From contig JBBPFI010000003.1 of NCBI GenBank assembly GCA_037974965.1, positions 2,108,001-2,172,000 of the forward strand: a DNA stretch of 64,000 nt, in the 5' to 3' direction. Made by a program: the position numbers and the translations under genes. This document shows positions 1 through 11,900 of the stretch, in pieces (position 1 is the stretch's first letter; each line of letters opens with the position of its first letter). The stretch comes from Dacryopinax spathularia. Lineage: Eukaryota; Basidiomycota; Dacrymycetes; Dacrymycetales; Dacrymycetaceae. The notes beneath the pieces were generated by a model, which worked only from the letters and a program-made list of their open reading frames with translations, was not told the DNA's origin and did no database searches.

Positions 1-2
1 AC

Positions 3-994
3 ATGAAGGACATCTTTGAGCAAAACGATAAGAACAAGCTCTCCGAGCGTGAGATTTCTTCCCTCTCCGGCAATCTCTTCGGTGCTGGGTCAGACACCTC
101 TTCGTCGACGCTCGTCACGTTTGTCCTCGCCTGCTGCGCCTTCCCGGAGGTTCTGCCAAAGGCATGGGAGGAGCTTGACCGCGTTGTTGGTCCTAATCGG
201 TCGCCCGACATCTCTGATCAGCCTGACCTGCCATATGTGAACGCCTTTGTCAAAGAGGTCTTCCGCTGGCGCAGCGTAGCCATTATCGTGCGTTCTTCCG
301 GTCCTCGCTCCCCATTCCAGCCGCTCATCAATGACAATGTATAGGGTGGCCAACCGCACGCTCCTATCCAAGATGACTACTACAACGGCTGGCTCATCCC
401 GAAGGACACATGGGTGCAAGGCAACACCTGGGCGATCCACCACAACGAGCGCGATTTCCCCGATCCGGACAGGTTCAACCCCGAGCGGTATCTGCCGGGC
501 AGCGAATACAACAGGCCGTTCCCGAACGAGAAGGGTTATATGACCTTTGGCTGGGGTCGACGCGTCCGTGACCTTCCCTCCGTATGTCTGTGGATCGGGA
601 CTGACTGTGGTGTTCAGGTCTGCTCGGGTCAAGGGCTCGCAGAACAAGGAACGTGGATCACCGTTGCCCGTCTGCTCTGGGGATTCCATATCCAAAAGGC
701 CCTTGACGCACAAGGCAAAGAGATCCCCGTCGACATCTTCGACTACACGTGAGTTCCCCCCTACCTGCCCTCTCGCACGCTCTTATGATGCTGACATATG
801 CTGCTAGGAACGGCCTAAACATGCGTCCTCGTCCGTTCAAGTGCCGTATTACCCCCCGTTCTGAGGCGCACAGAGCCACTATCGAACGTGAAGGCCAACA
901 GGCGCTCGAGGACCTGAGCGTGTATGACGGTGAGACGAAGTACAGGATGAGCACGTTCTATCAGAAGAACCCGAGTGTGGCAGTGAAGCACTAG
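3..994 (+). CDS. Cytochrome P450, C-terminal part (5' end outside window)
   Basis: Heme-thiolate monooxygenase, normally anchored in the ER and reduced by cytochrome P450 reductase. The window begins inside the gene. Exons 3-287, 345-563, 618-748 and 808-994 join in frame to 273 residues. Visible marks are the I-helix (GAGSDTSSSTL), the ExxR motif (KEVFRWR), the PERF-like region (DRFNPERYL) and the heme loop, which is assembled across an intron: FGWGRRV plus CSGQGLA, with the Cys as heme ligand. The I-helix has Ser-Asp-Thr where many P450s have a Gly-x-Asp/Glu-Thr, which is common in fungal clans. The style is that of the large basidiomycete families often annotated as O-methylsterigmatocystin oxidoreductase-like. 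The substrate cannot be inferred. It ends about 290 bases before a convergent hypothetical gene. Confidence 0.93.
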
Positions 995-1284
995 GCGGCT
1001 CGCGGTTGTATGGCGGACCAACTGGATGAGGGGTGGAGGATCGATGGCAGTTGGTTGCTTTTTGTTGTATTCTCACTTTTCACGCGATGTCTTTCCGTAT
1101 ATTGTGCGCATTACATGGGAATAAGATATCATAAGAACATGGATGGTATCATGTAAACATGCTGAATCGCGGGAATATCAGAGCGTCTCATCATCGCCGC
1201 CTCCCACCTCCCATCCAGCCATCCCAACTTCGCTGCCACTCCTCACCCGCGCCTCTCGCTATCGAGAAGTAGAACATGGGAGCA

Positions 1285-2442
1285 TTATGGACTCTCCCGA
1301 TTTCCTACAAAGCCCACTTCCCCCACTTCGGCAGAACAGCACCCCCAGCCCCTCACCCAACTCATGAAAGGCACACAACACCCCGGGCACTCCGCATACT
1401 CTTCCGGCGCTGACCAGGCCGCTTCCGTCTCGGGGAGAGGCTGCTCACGGCCTTGTCTGCTAGGAAAAGGTTTCGGCTTTGGTGGGGAGGTCGAGTTGCC
1501 CAAAGCGGGGGGAGCGGAGGAGGGGGAGGTACTGTATGGATAGGGGAAGGAGGAGAACGGGCCACCGTCGGTGGAGCCATACGAGTCTGGGTAGGGCGAG
1601 GGCGGGTATGGGGAGGAAGAGTGAGAGGGGGGAGGGACGTAAGATGCGTTCTTGCCCGTTGGGGCTGGTCGGTCCGGGGCGAGTGGAACGACCCGCCTGG
1701 CGAACTTCAGCCCAGTGCCCTTCCCATTCCCGTTCCCATTCGCATTCTCTGCCACTCCATCCTCCCACCTTCCTCCTACATCATCAACAGGCGAATCAGC
1801 CAACAGCGGCCTCCTCTCCCCTACCCCACCACCACCTCCTCCAGCAGGAATCCCAAAGCTCCCCCTCCTCCTCCCCCTTCCTCGGCTCCTTCCGTTCCCC
1901 AAACTCAGCCCCGCAGCCCTAAACCACCCTCCCGCAGCCTTGCCCTCCCCTTCCCTTGGCTCTGCTCTCAATGGTACGGAAAAGGAGGATGAGACAGAGG
2001 TCGTTCCGCTCGCCGCGGCTGGTTCGTAGGCTGCCCATATGGGGCCTGCGACTGAGGAGGATGCTGCGTTGGTGGCGGTCGAGGGGAAGAACCGATAGCG
2101 GCCGGTGGCGCCGCCTATATGTACTCGGGGCCGGAAATGCACTCTGGGTTGCTCGGGTTCTGGCTCGGGCTCTTCCTCCCCTGGTGTCGGGGTTGTGCCG
2201 GGCGGTGTGATACCCGGCGGCGTAAGGTCCAACTGGAGTGCATTGCTGGACCGAGGAGCCGAAGTGGAGGGAGTAACGAGCGCCGAGGGGAGAGGTGAGG
2301 AGAGTGTAAGGGCTGTTGAGGGCGGTCTTGATGGTGGACGGGAAGGGAGTTGAGCCGGCAGAGGGAGGATGGGGGGGATTGTGAGTGGTGGTGGGTGAGG
2401 CTTTTGTGGTGACCGAGAGGGCGAAGGGGATGGGGAGGGCAT
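1285..2442 (-). CDS. Pro/Ser/Gly-rich disordered hypothetical protein
   Basis: An uninterrupted 385-residue frame with no domain I recognise. The N-terminal part is Pro/Ser-rich, then come acidic EPEPEPEQ, Gly-rich and Arg-Gly stretches (RSRGRGRRRGSFG, PAGGGGGGVGE) and Tyr-Pro-Ser repeats (SSPYPPSPYPDSYG). The C-terminus is less biased and cysteine-rich (AECPGCCVPF, WGCCSAEV), which suggests a real, possibly lipid- or metal-related tail. Composition is typical of basidiomycete disordered proteins, but such frames can also arise by chance in GC-rich DNA. The reading frame stays open upstream of the ATG, so an upstream exon is possible, but I found no convincing one. Transcript data would decide. 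Confidence 0.5.
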   Translation of the reverse strand: MPSPSPSPSRSPQKPHPPPLTIPPILPLPAQLPSRPPSRPPSTALTLSSPLPSALVTPSTSAPRSSNALQLDLTPPGITPPGTTPTPGEEEPEPEPEQPRVHFRPRVHIGGATGRYRFFPSTATNAASSSVAGPIWAAYEPAAASGTTSVSSSFSVPLRAEPREGEGKAAGGWFRAAGLSLGNGRSRGRGRRRGSFGIPAGGGGGGVGERRPLLADSPVDDVGGRWEDGVAENANGNGNGKGTGLKFARRVVPLAPDRPAPTGKNASYVPPPSHSSSPYPPSPYPDSYGSTDGGPFSSFPYPYSTSPSSAPPALGNSTSPPKPKPFPSRQGREQPLPETEAAWSAPEEYAECPGCCVPFMSWVRGWGCCSAEVGEVGFVGNRESP

Positions 2443-3181
2443 GACTTCTAGAGGGTGTCCGTGTGGAACTGTAACAATTCATTCATCAGTGGTAGTACAA
2501 CAATCGTGAAGCGGTCGGGGATGCGCACCTTGACACCTCAATGAGTGTTACACCGAGTATTTTGGGTCAAAGTTCAAATGCAGATCCTAAGTTGGGGGAA
2601 GGGGAACGTCCCACTGGTGAGGCGAACATCGACCTCCTTTTTTCCCTTGCGTCGTCAGGGGTGGTTTGTGGATGACCGCGCACAGCAAGCTCAAGTCGCG
2701 AGCGTGGCGAGAGGAGAGCAATCCAAGCTCAGCACTGCCAGCTAGAAATTTGCTGGCTCTGACCTGGTAGGTACTGGCCAATAGTAGACAGATTATTTCA
2801 AAGCCGACCGAGTCGTCTGTACAACGTCCTCGAGCAGAGGAAGACGGCGGCCATCAGGGCATCAACCCATTCCGCCATGTGTGTGGGGACCCTTGCATGC
2901 CTGGTCGGCATTTCGCGGGGAAACGCGACGGGGTTTGCTGGCCTGCTTCTTTGGGAGCAAGTGACGATGATGTGGTGGAAAGCTAGGAGAGATCGTAGCT
3001 GGATATTGCATTTCGTATCTCCTGGTCACTACAGCAAATGCTGCATACAATCATAGAATTGGACTGGATACCTTTTCGAAGAGGTCGGAAGCGTCATTCG
3101 TTCTGTTTTAAGTAGCAGCCATCAGGACGCTAAATGCTCTTATTCGTATGGATGACGTCTAATTAGCAAGCCACACCTCCT
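2443..3181. other. Intergenic, 740 bp
   Basis: Upstream side of the disordered hypothetical gene and downstream side of the MTA phosphorylase gene. The short frames on both strands have no recognisable product. I see no repeat or RNA gene. Confidence 0.5.
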
Positions 3182-4315
3182 CTATTTGTAATACGGCAAA
3201 ATCCAGGAGAGCTTTTCCGCAGCATCTGTACTGATGTATTCTCTCTTTGTAACGGTCGAGTATTGCATGCTCCCCACGAAGCTAGCACCGACTTCGCCTC
3301 CTTCGATCTCGGGATAAAGCGCTTCCAGCACATGGGCAGCGACGTGCCGCGATGCATTGGCGTTCTGATGGAGGGTTTTGACGACTTCTTCAACGGTAAC
3401 GGGATGCTCCGAAATGCGCCAAGCGTCGTAGTCGGTAGATGTGGCGATCAGAGCGTAGCTGAATGTCCATGAGATGCGCAGAAAAATCCAACAAGAAACC
3501 CACCTCATCTCGGCTTCCCGAGTAAGCTTTGCCTCGGGCAGCACGCTCATGTTGATGATGTCTCCACCCCATTGTCTGTACATGTTACTCTCCGCTCGCG
3601 TGGAGAACGCCGGACCCTCCATACACACCACGCACTTCTCTGTATGCACGTTGGCGCCGTTGCCGACACCAGGGCGAGCCAATGCCTCTTCCACGAGCGG
3701 CGCGACGCGCTTAACGAGGCTTTCATCGAAGGGGTCGCCGAACATGGCGTGACCCACGACACCTTCATCGAAGAACGTGCTTGGTCTGATGCCCTTGGTG
3801 CGGTCAATTATCTGATTGGGTACCACGAAGTCTCCGGGGTGGATATCTTCCCTCAGGGATCCGACCGCAGAGAAAGCCAGGATTACTCGTACGCCGAGCG
3901 ACTTGAAGGCGGCTATATTGGCCTTCACAGGGACGTGAGATGGGGAGAACTGGTGGCCGATGCCATGGCGGGCCAAGAACGCAATCTTTCCTCCGGAGGG
4001 TAGTTGGGCGATTGTTAAGGGCGACGAGGGATAGCCCCAGGGCTGGCAGACGTCTAAGAGTCCAAAATAAGGATGGAATACCGGGAGATGCTTACCGTCT
4101 CCGGGTTGACTGTCCCTCTGTTATTTCATGTGAGCGCCAGCTGAACGATACCGTGGGATAACAAGGCTTACACGGGGGTCAAGTTGTCAAGATGGTACAG
4201 CCCGCTCCCTCCAATGACGCCGATGAGGACTGGCCCGCGGCTGATTAGCCTTACGAGGGCACAACATGAACAAAGAGTGGACATATGACCAACCTTTGTG
4301 TTCACTGGAGCCCAT
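3182..4315 (-). CDS. MEU1: S-methyl-5'-thioadenosine phosphorylase (MTAP)
   Basis: Cleaves methylthioadenosine, the polyamine-synthesis by-product, to adenine and methylthioribose-1-phosphate in the methionine salvage pathway. It is a cytosolic trimer in the purine nucleoside phosphorylase superfamily. Exons (minus strand) 4294-4315, 4172-4229, 4096-4117, 3504-4042 and 3182-3458 total 918 bases, giving 305 residues, close to the usual size. Conserved stretches are VLIGVIGGSGLYHL at the N-terminus, TVNPETPWGYPSSP, FLARHGIGHQFSPSHV, the phosphate/ribose region CMEGPAFSTRAES, and NMSVLPEAKLTREAEM followed by SYALIATSTDYDAW. Exons 1 and 3 are only 22 bases each. The start gives MGSSEHK directly before the conserved beta strand. 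It shares a 312-base divergent promoter with VPS72. Confidence 0.96.
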
Positions 4316-4627
4316 TGGAAGCGACCGTCTGAGCAAGAGTCGGGCAGCCGCTGGCAGTCTTCTTAAAGTCGGCCGTTTCCCGCTTTGGATCCCCTGCTTA
4401 TAATGGGGAATGGCCTGAAACGCACGTGCAGAATTATGAAAGCGTTTCGGGGAGGTCCGAGTCCGAGGGGGGAAAGTGATCCCGGCCCGGGGTTCAGTGA
4501 TCGGGCGATCTCCGACTGCACCGCCACTAAGAATGGGTCTTAAGGGTACGACAGTTACATAACGGTCGACAGTTGGACTCATCACTCAGGCTGGTCCTGT
4601 CCTGTAACTCGCACCACGTCCGCAAGA
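4316..4627. promoter_or_regulatory. Divergent promoter between MTAP and VPS72
   Basis: The 312 bases between two divergent start codons must carry both core promoters. GC is moderate. I see no clear TATA box. The cluster at about 4440-4510 is GC-rich. Assignment rests only on gene layout. Confidence 0.6.
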
Positions 4628-6633
4628 ATGGCATCCTCCCCGCCTCTCGTGGCACAAAGAGAGCGACGCGCGAATGCGGGTAATCGGTGAGCGCGAGGTC
4701 CATAATATGTCAAGTCGCCGATCATTGATCTTAGAACAGCATGCGCGCCCTCCTCGACCTTGAGTTCGAGGCGGAAGAGATGTTCGCTGAGGAAGAGGAT
4801 GATGTCGAGTTTGTTAGCCAAGGTAACAGATACATCAGACTACTACGCACCTTTTTAACCCCTGCACCTAGCTGACGAAGAGGACGTCTTCGAGTCCGAT
4901 TTTGCAAGCACGGAAGATGAACAGGAGGAGGAGGAGGCGGAGGAGAAGGCTATTTTGCGGGAGGAGAAGGCTAGTCGTGTGGTCCGTATGTTTCGTCGCC
5001 TCTGCGCGGAGGTGCTGACAATGTGGAGAAGTCTGCACGAAAGAAGGCAGAAAGAACCACCACGACCTCACTCTTCGCACCCAAGCCTCCCGGACAAAGA
5101 CCGCAAGAGCGGCCGAAACCCAGGCCCCCAAAACGGGTATCAATAGCACTACCGGCGGAAACTGGGATTCATGGAGAAGCGCGGGATGTTTTTCCTCTGC
5201 GAAGACGGCAAAGCTCGCGGGCAAGCGCTCAAACGGCGAAATTAAGGCTGGAGCGCAAGTTGAAGGAGGACGCTGCTCGCAAGGTACGTATGATATATTG
5301 CTGAGCGTAGACAATTTTCATGCTCTACCCAGGCATCCATGGGTGCCAAGCCCAAGCGTCCAAAGCGGCCTCGCAAAACACAGGATCAGCTTATCGCTGA
5401 TGCCCTCGAACTCGAAGAACGCAACATCCAGTCTCTCAAGGACTTCCTTGCTCGAGAAGAGGAGAAAAAGCGCGCAGCGCGGGTGATTCGCAAAACGGTT
5501 CACGAAGGCGGCGTGATTGCCTTTATTAGTCGCGCAGAAGAAGTGCGAGTGCCTCTGGTTCAGCCCATCGAACCGATTGTTGCTGGTGTGGCAAGAGGCG
5601 AAACCACTGCAACCGTTGTCTCCACAGACAGGGCAGGAACGGTCGAGACTGAAGGAGCCAAGGCCGATACAGAGTTGCTATCCGGGGTGTTGGGTTCCTC
5701 GAATATCGCACCACCTCTTTCGTCCGATCGGCCACCAGCTCTTGTGGGAGGACGACCTGCGCAAGAAGAAGCTGGACCACAAAGGGATGAATCTGAGGCA
5801 CAACACCCCCAAACTCAACGTCTCTCTGCGGAGGCGAACGCGGAGTCGATTGATCGGCCGATGGACGAGATGATGCGTGCTGGAGGGATGCAGGACAGTC
5901 AAGATCAGGATAACGAGCGGAAAGAGGCTGCTCTCCATCCGATCTTACAAAGGGAAACGAAAGAGACTCCGACTTTTGCAGGAGAAGAACAAACCAGTGC
6001 CGCAGCTCAACTGCGCGCTGCAGTCCGAATCAGCTCGGAGGAAGCGCGCGGGCACGCTACATCAGCCGAACAGCATTTCGAGCGATTCTTGCAGACGCGA
6101 AATTGGGTTGCCTTGAAAGATCTTCTCCCAGCCGATGATTTTTCAGACGATGAAGGCGAAAGCGATGTCCCCAAATCCAAGAACAAGGCGCCATGGACCT
6201 GGGTAGAGGAGATGACCGCTCTCTTCGGCGATCACGTTGACTGGGGCTCGCTGCGAGTCGTCCCGATCAGAAACCGTCCCATCTGTGAGCTTACCCCGGC
6301 GGTTTTGGTGTCCACCGCTAACTTTGGCCTGCAGACCGCCGGCCGCCAATCTGTCCGATGACAGGCCTGCCGGCGCTGTACCGTGATCCTGAGACAGGTA
6401 TACCGTACGCTAATGCGAAAGCGTATCGAACACTTCGACGGCTTATGCGCCACGAGTTTGTCTGGAGCGACGGGCGAGGCATCTACTATGCGGACGAGAC
6501 GGAGCTCGGTGCGCGGGGTGTGCCTGATACGTGGAATGGGTATGTCCGCGGAACCATGCCTCGCCAGCAGGAAAAGAGCACCTCGGTGGCTGAAGATGTC
6601 GAGATGGACGACGCTCCCGGCACATCGTCTTGA
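4628..6633 (+). CDS. VPS72: YL1/Vps72 (Swc2), H2A.Z-binding subunit of the SWR1 remodeller
   Basis: Nuclear histone chaperone that binds H2A.Z-H2B and helps SWR1 exchange it for H2A. The N-terminal YL1 signature is complete once intron 1 is removed: AGNRMRALLDLE, then AEEMFAEEEDDVEF and DEEDVFESDF, the acidic H2A.Z-binding region. A basic middle segment follows (KPKRPKRPRKTQDQL). The C-terminal YL1_C domain reads MTGLPALYRDPETGIPYAN followed by AKAYRTLRR. Exons start at 4628, 4740, 4872, about 5030, 5333 and 6335. The donor of the intron near 4980-5029 is not certain. The central region (about 5530-6050) is Glu/Gln-rich and probably disordered. The chosen start gives MASSPPLVAQRERR just before the signature. 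Confidence 0.94.
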
Positions 6634-7244
6634 CTTGGTGCAGATGTTTGTTCCGACTTTGTGACAGTTCTGTTGTTCGCTTGCCAGTCATAACCCTGCA
6701 CTGTATATTAGCGCAAGAAATGTCCCTTTGTAGTCTTATCAATGGCTCTCGCGCCGTGTTGTCGTCAGATGGCGGGTGTTTCGGATGTCTGTTTAGGTTA
6801 AATATGTTCAGAGCGTCATCAGGGCTCAGTCGCAGGCACGGGGGATACGAGGGGGACAAAGGACGAGGAACGCGACGAGACGCGTTGTATGGGAAGCGGA
6901 GGCAAGTGGACGGTGCGGAAACCAGGCGCTGGGCGCAGGAGGGAAGTTGGCCGCTTCCCCTTCGGCTCGGAAAGCGTGAGAAGGCGATCCTCGAGGCCCA
7001 TTGGACAATCCCCTTCTTCTCTTCCTTCCTGGCTCTCCTCCCCTCTTTCTCCATCCCCCATCTCTGCCCCTCGACGGCTCCTCAAGTCATTTGCCACAAC
7101 CGATATTACTGATAATAACGACCTCGACAACCGCACTCCGACCGCTCCCACACACTCTTTTTTCGCTATACTTCTGCCTACGCCAATCTTGCGCACGTGA
7201 ACGGGGACTAAACCGCGTACCGCCCCAGGTTTTCTGGTTGCGAA
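6634..7244. other. Intergenic with pyrimidine-rich promoter tract
   Basis: The stretch upstream of the ferritin-like gene has a strong C/T-rich block at about 7005-7085, of the kind often found just upstream of transcription starts in well expressed fungal genes. No gene or repeat seen. Confidence 0.45.
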
Positions 7245-8416
7245 ATGAGAGTTTCCTTTGCTATCTCTGCTGCCTGTGCCCTCGGTGCTGTCGCTGCACC
7301 GGCGCGACGACAGGCCAACGTGGACAATACCGTGCTTAACTTCGCTCTCACGCTCGAGTATCTGGAGAACCGATTCTACGCCGACGGATTATCGCAGGTG
7401 CGTTCTAGCAACGCAATCAAGTCTCCCACAAACCTAAACACGAATACTACAGTTCGACGATGCTGCTTTCACCAGTGCAGGTTATCCTGACTGGGTTCGG
7501 GGGTGCGTGTAATCTATCGAACAACTGAACAAGGAAGGGCCTGACGTGTTCTCATCGATCTCCTAGCCGTATTGCGCAGATCGCTGCCCACGAAACCGCC
7601 CACGTTTCGTACCTGAAGTCTGCGCTCGGTTCTGCTGCCACATCCGAGTGCACGTACTCCTTTCCTTATACCGACCCTGCCTCCTTCGTTGCACTGGCAA
7701 CCGTTTTGGAAGGTATTGGAGTGGCTGCATATACCGGTGCCACCCAGCTGTTGACCGACAAGAGCACGATTACCTCAACAAGTAGCATCCTGGCCGTAGA
7801 GGCGAGGCATCAGGGTTGGCTTGAGAGTGCGGTGGAGCATGGGCCGGGATGGAACACTGCTTTCGAGACGCCTCTAGATGTTGATCAAGTCTACACCCTT
7901 GCCGGTGTGTCCCCATCCTGTTTCGCTGACACGTCGCTTTCGTATTAATGTGGTGTAACAGCATCGTTCATCACCTCTTGTCCGTCTTCAAATCCTGCGC
8001 TACCGGTCACCGCTTTCCCGGCCCTCTCTATCCAACAAGCGTCGGTCACGCCGGGAGAGACTATAACGCTCCAGTTCAATTCCAACACGACCGGAGGATC
8101 CTATTTTGCTGCCTTCTTCACGGGCTTGTCAACCATCTTTGTACCTATACAGCACGATAACAGCGTAGTTGTGGTACGTCTTACCTTGGTTGTCCGTCCG
8201 ACCTGGTCTGACGTTCTCCTTCTTTGCCAGCCATCTGGCCTTCTCGGCACAGTGTTCCTTGTGGTGACAACGAGTAACGCAAGCGTCACGGACGGAAATA
8301 GTGCGTATCCATGATCACGTAGGTTGTCGACATAGCTCACGATTCTTGCAGCGGTGGCTGGTCCAACCGTGCTAAATTTCCCATATCTGAGCTCTGTGAC
8401 TGTGTCAAACAGCTGA
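7245..8416 (+). CDS. Secreted ferritin-like domain protein (Rds1/desiccation-related type)
   Basis: Exons 7245-7397, 7453-7502, 7567-7904, 7962-8173, 8231-8300 and 8352-8416 join exactly to 295 residues. A signal peptide is clear (MRVSFAISAACALGAVAAPA, Ala-rich cleavage region). The first half has the helical ferritin_2 pattern seen in fungal Rds1-like and plant desiccation-related proteins: NFALTLEYLENRFYADGL, RIAQIAAHETAHVSYLKSAL and ILAVEARHQGWLE. Glu and His residues sit at the positions (LEYLE, HETAH, EARH) expected for a diiron or degenerate ferritin-like site. The second half is a beta-rich tail (TPGETITLQFNST). The family is linked to stress and nutrient starvation, but its biochemical role is unsettled. 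The protein is probably extracellular or cell-wall bound. Confidence 0.88.
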
Positions 8417-8904
8417 GCGCTTGGTGGTGTAGTTCTGCTGGTTAGCTGTCATCCAGGGTTCATTAGTAGGCGAACGTATAGTTAGCGACGGTTGTATCAA
8501 TGTAATACCGTGTCATTTACCTCCACTGTTTTCAATCATCTTGGATGACGGAGGTCTTAGGCCACGGACTGGAGAACGACTGAGCGAGTATGGATCAGGA
8601 AACGGTCAGAGGTTGACCTGATCAGAGCTATCGTTTTGCCAAGCGTGGCACTGTTGGGCTGTGCAATGTCGACTTGGCATACACGCCGGTTCCAGAAGGT
8701 CGAATCCCTGAGCTCCCCAAATCAAAGGATGCGCGGTGAGAAATGACATCCCAAAATTACGCTCTCGGCGCTTGACACTCGTCTCTTACGCAACCCATTT
8801 GCACATGATTCACCTTTCTTGATAATCTGCTGTCGCCTGCGGGGCCTCAAAGGCCCGTTTGCTCGCTCTCAGGATACTCTATTCAATCTGTTCCCCTTGC
8901 CGCC
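8417..8904. other. Intergenic, 490 bp
   Basis: Between the ferritin-like gene and the CHAT gene. I see no coding frame of note. A B-box-like GGTCGAATCCC at about 8696 was examined for a tRNA and rejected. Confidence 0.4.
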
Positions 8905-11900
8905 ATGTGCCGGGACGAAGAGCGCGATGTGCGATCGTCAAGCTCGGGTGCGTCTTGTCGCAAGCTGGAGATCTGGCAGGCAATTAACATGCCCACTGCA
9001 GATGACAGCAGTCATGAACCTGATAGGGAAGGAGGGGATATCAAGTTCCGAGGAGCCGCGATCTCCACATCTGCTAAAGCAAGCATCTCCCATTTGCACG
9101 TCTCGCACGAGCGCCCGTCGCCGTCAACAGCTGGCTCGTCATCACACCCTGTAGCACCCAGTCCGCAGCGACCTCAAACGCCCTCCATAAGCGCCAATTT
9201 TCTCGACGTAAAGGCCACGTTAGCACATGGTGCAATTGCCGAGGAACGTTATCATGCAAAGGGCTCACGCGCCGACCTCGACGCGGCCATCCGCACATAT
9301 TGGAATCTGCATCTCGTCCTGTCGCCTCAGCACCCAGACTACCTTCAATGCCGCTTCCACCTCACTATCCTCCTGTCGGAGCGATTTGACTTGTGGGGCA
9401 ATGAGACGGATGTCGATAAAGCCGTTGAGCTTGGTGAAGAGCTGGTTGCTGCGTCCGGAGTCCGTGCCCACGATCGCGTTGACTACATGCGCGCCTGTGC
9501 TGGCGCGTTGTGCCTGCGGTTCGATGGCTTCATGCGAGCGGCGGATGCTGCCCGTGCCGTGGAACTAGTCGAAGAAGCAGAGTCTCTTCCTGTTGACGGA
9601 TCGACGGTCAATCATGACCTTCTTGTTTGGCATGGCCGGGCTCTGTTTTACCTGTATGAAGCAAGAGGCGACTTTCGGCGATTGCAAGAAGCGATTAGGT
9701 GCCTCACCTACACGCTGACCGAACTGGATCAGTCCTCCCGCAGCCGTCCATTGTGCCTCCTCTTCCTTAGTGAAGCACATCGAGCTCGGCAAGATAAACT
9801 CAACGAAAGGACGGAGGTAGAGAAAATATTGGCATACGCCCAACAGGCCGTCGAATCCACTTCCCCAAACAACCCGCGACGCCCGAGATATCTGAACGCG
9901 CTAGCCATCGCTTGGCAACGACACTCCTTGGGCCGCTCACAAGACGCGACTTCCCTGCAATGCGCAATCGAAGCGGCGCAAGAAGCCATGCAGTGTGCGC
10001 GGGAAGACGATCGAAGATATACAGCATTATTGACGACAACATCGAACGGGCTGCGCTATCGATTTCACCTCTTGGGCAACTTCGATGACATCGACACTTG
10101 CGTCCGAATACAAGAGAAGTCCCTTGGCATGAGGTCCGAACAGCAGAAGGGGTACCACGCGGCTGTCTATGGCCTATGCCTGAGCCTGATCTTCCGGTTT
10201 CGTAGCAATGGGTCCATGCACGACATCGATCGCTCTATCGCCATTCTGCGAGAGACCTGTGCGAAGCTTCCCGCCACCGTCCCCATGCGTGCACAGTTCT
10301 TAAATATCCTTTCGGTCGGCTGTTTGGAGCGATGGTACTATTTCCACCGCCTCTCCGACCTGCAGGAGGCCTTGCGTCTGTGTAAAGAGGTAGTTGAGAC
10401 GATATCCGGGGGAGGGTATCTCGCCAACGTCGGGGTCTGTTACTATGAACTCTACCTTCATACGTCAAGCAGGGAAGACTTGGAGAATGCGATCGATTGG
10501 ATGAAGCGGGCTGACGCTCGACGAGAGAGCATCTACGATCTTCCGGAACATCTCCTTGCGTATGGCAAGGCGTACATAGCTCGCGCACAGCTTCTCCAAG
10601 ACGACGCTGACTGGGAAGCCGGCCTTGCCCATCTGCGCTCGGCTCTTGCGAACTCACCCCGAGGACATAAGCGCAGAGCGCAGAGCCTCATGGCTCTGGG
10701 CAACGCTCTCTTGAGCCGTTATCGTTTCTGTCAGGACAGAGACAACCTTGAAGAATCACTGCGGCTGCTCACCGACTGCCTCGAGAATGCATCGTCTGGT
10801 TTGGAGAAGACCAAATGTCGCTTGTTACAAGTGGAAACAATGGAGGAGATCAGCGCACTTGACAAGCCACCGACGTATCCCACCGACCTGTTAAGGCTCC
10901 TGGAGGATGCCGCTTGTGACGCTCAAGCTCTGTTTGCGGATCGCTTCACAGCCGCCTTGAGGTGGGCGAGACTAGCGCAAGAGAATCTCCTTCCGGAAGA
11001 AGCGTATCGAGCGTACGCTACTGCCGTGTCCTTGCTTCCGCGTATAGCCTGGGTTGGATATGGTCAAGACATGCGACTACAGGAGCTGCGCACTCGTGCA
11101 AGCAACTTGGCAGTCGACGCAGCTGCGGCCGCCATCAACGTAGGACGATTCGATCGGGCTATCGAGCTTCTGGAGTCCGGTCGTGGAATCTTCTGGAAGC
11201 AACTATTGCAGCTGCGAACAGACGTTGAGGAGCTGCAAGACGTAGCTCCTGAGTTGGCGCAGGACCTGCAAGACGTTGGAAGAGCCTTGGAGGCCGATGT
11301 TCCGAACTCAGGAGGACTCGAAAACGAACACCTGCTGCAACGTCACCGTCGACTAGCGGAGCGCTGGGAAGAGCTGGTAGCCGAAGTCCGCAAGCGACCC
11401 GGTTTCCAAGATTTTCTGCAAACGCCAAAGTTCTCCCGGTTATCGGAGGCTGCCAGGGAAGGTCCTGTTGTTATCATTAATGGGAGCACTACCCGAGTTG
11501 ACGCCCTCGTCCTCACTCCCGATCGACGCACGCATCATTGTGCACTACCCGGTATGCCCGCGCGCCTTGCTATACAACTGGCCGAATTCTTGCGGCATGG
11601 ACTCAGCGTGCCGAAGGATCACCGAGGGCTGGCGTTTATGGAGTACGTCGTACGCAGCGTCCTGCAGCGTCTTTGGCGCACGGTTGTTTCTCCGGTACGA
11701 ACAGCTCTGAAGTCAATCCTTAATGATCGACCTTGCCGTCGAATATGGCTCTTACCGACGGGCCCTTTCTGCCTCCTACCCATTCACGCAGCCGGTTTCG
11801 TCGGATCGGCTGAAGATGCAGATGGAGATATGGTCTGCTCATACACCGTAACACTGGAAGCCTTGATCAGGGCACGGAGGAGTCGAGCCCCTAAGACCCA

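Noticed and set aside
8650-8715. tRNA-like B box (GGTCGAATCCC)
   Set aside because: The flanks do not form acceptor or anticodon stems and the spacing to an A box is poor.
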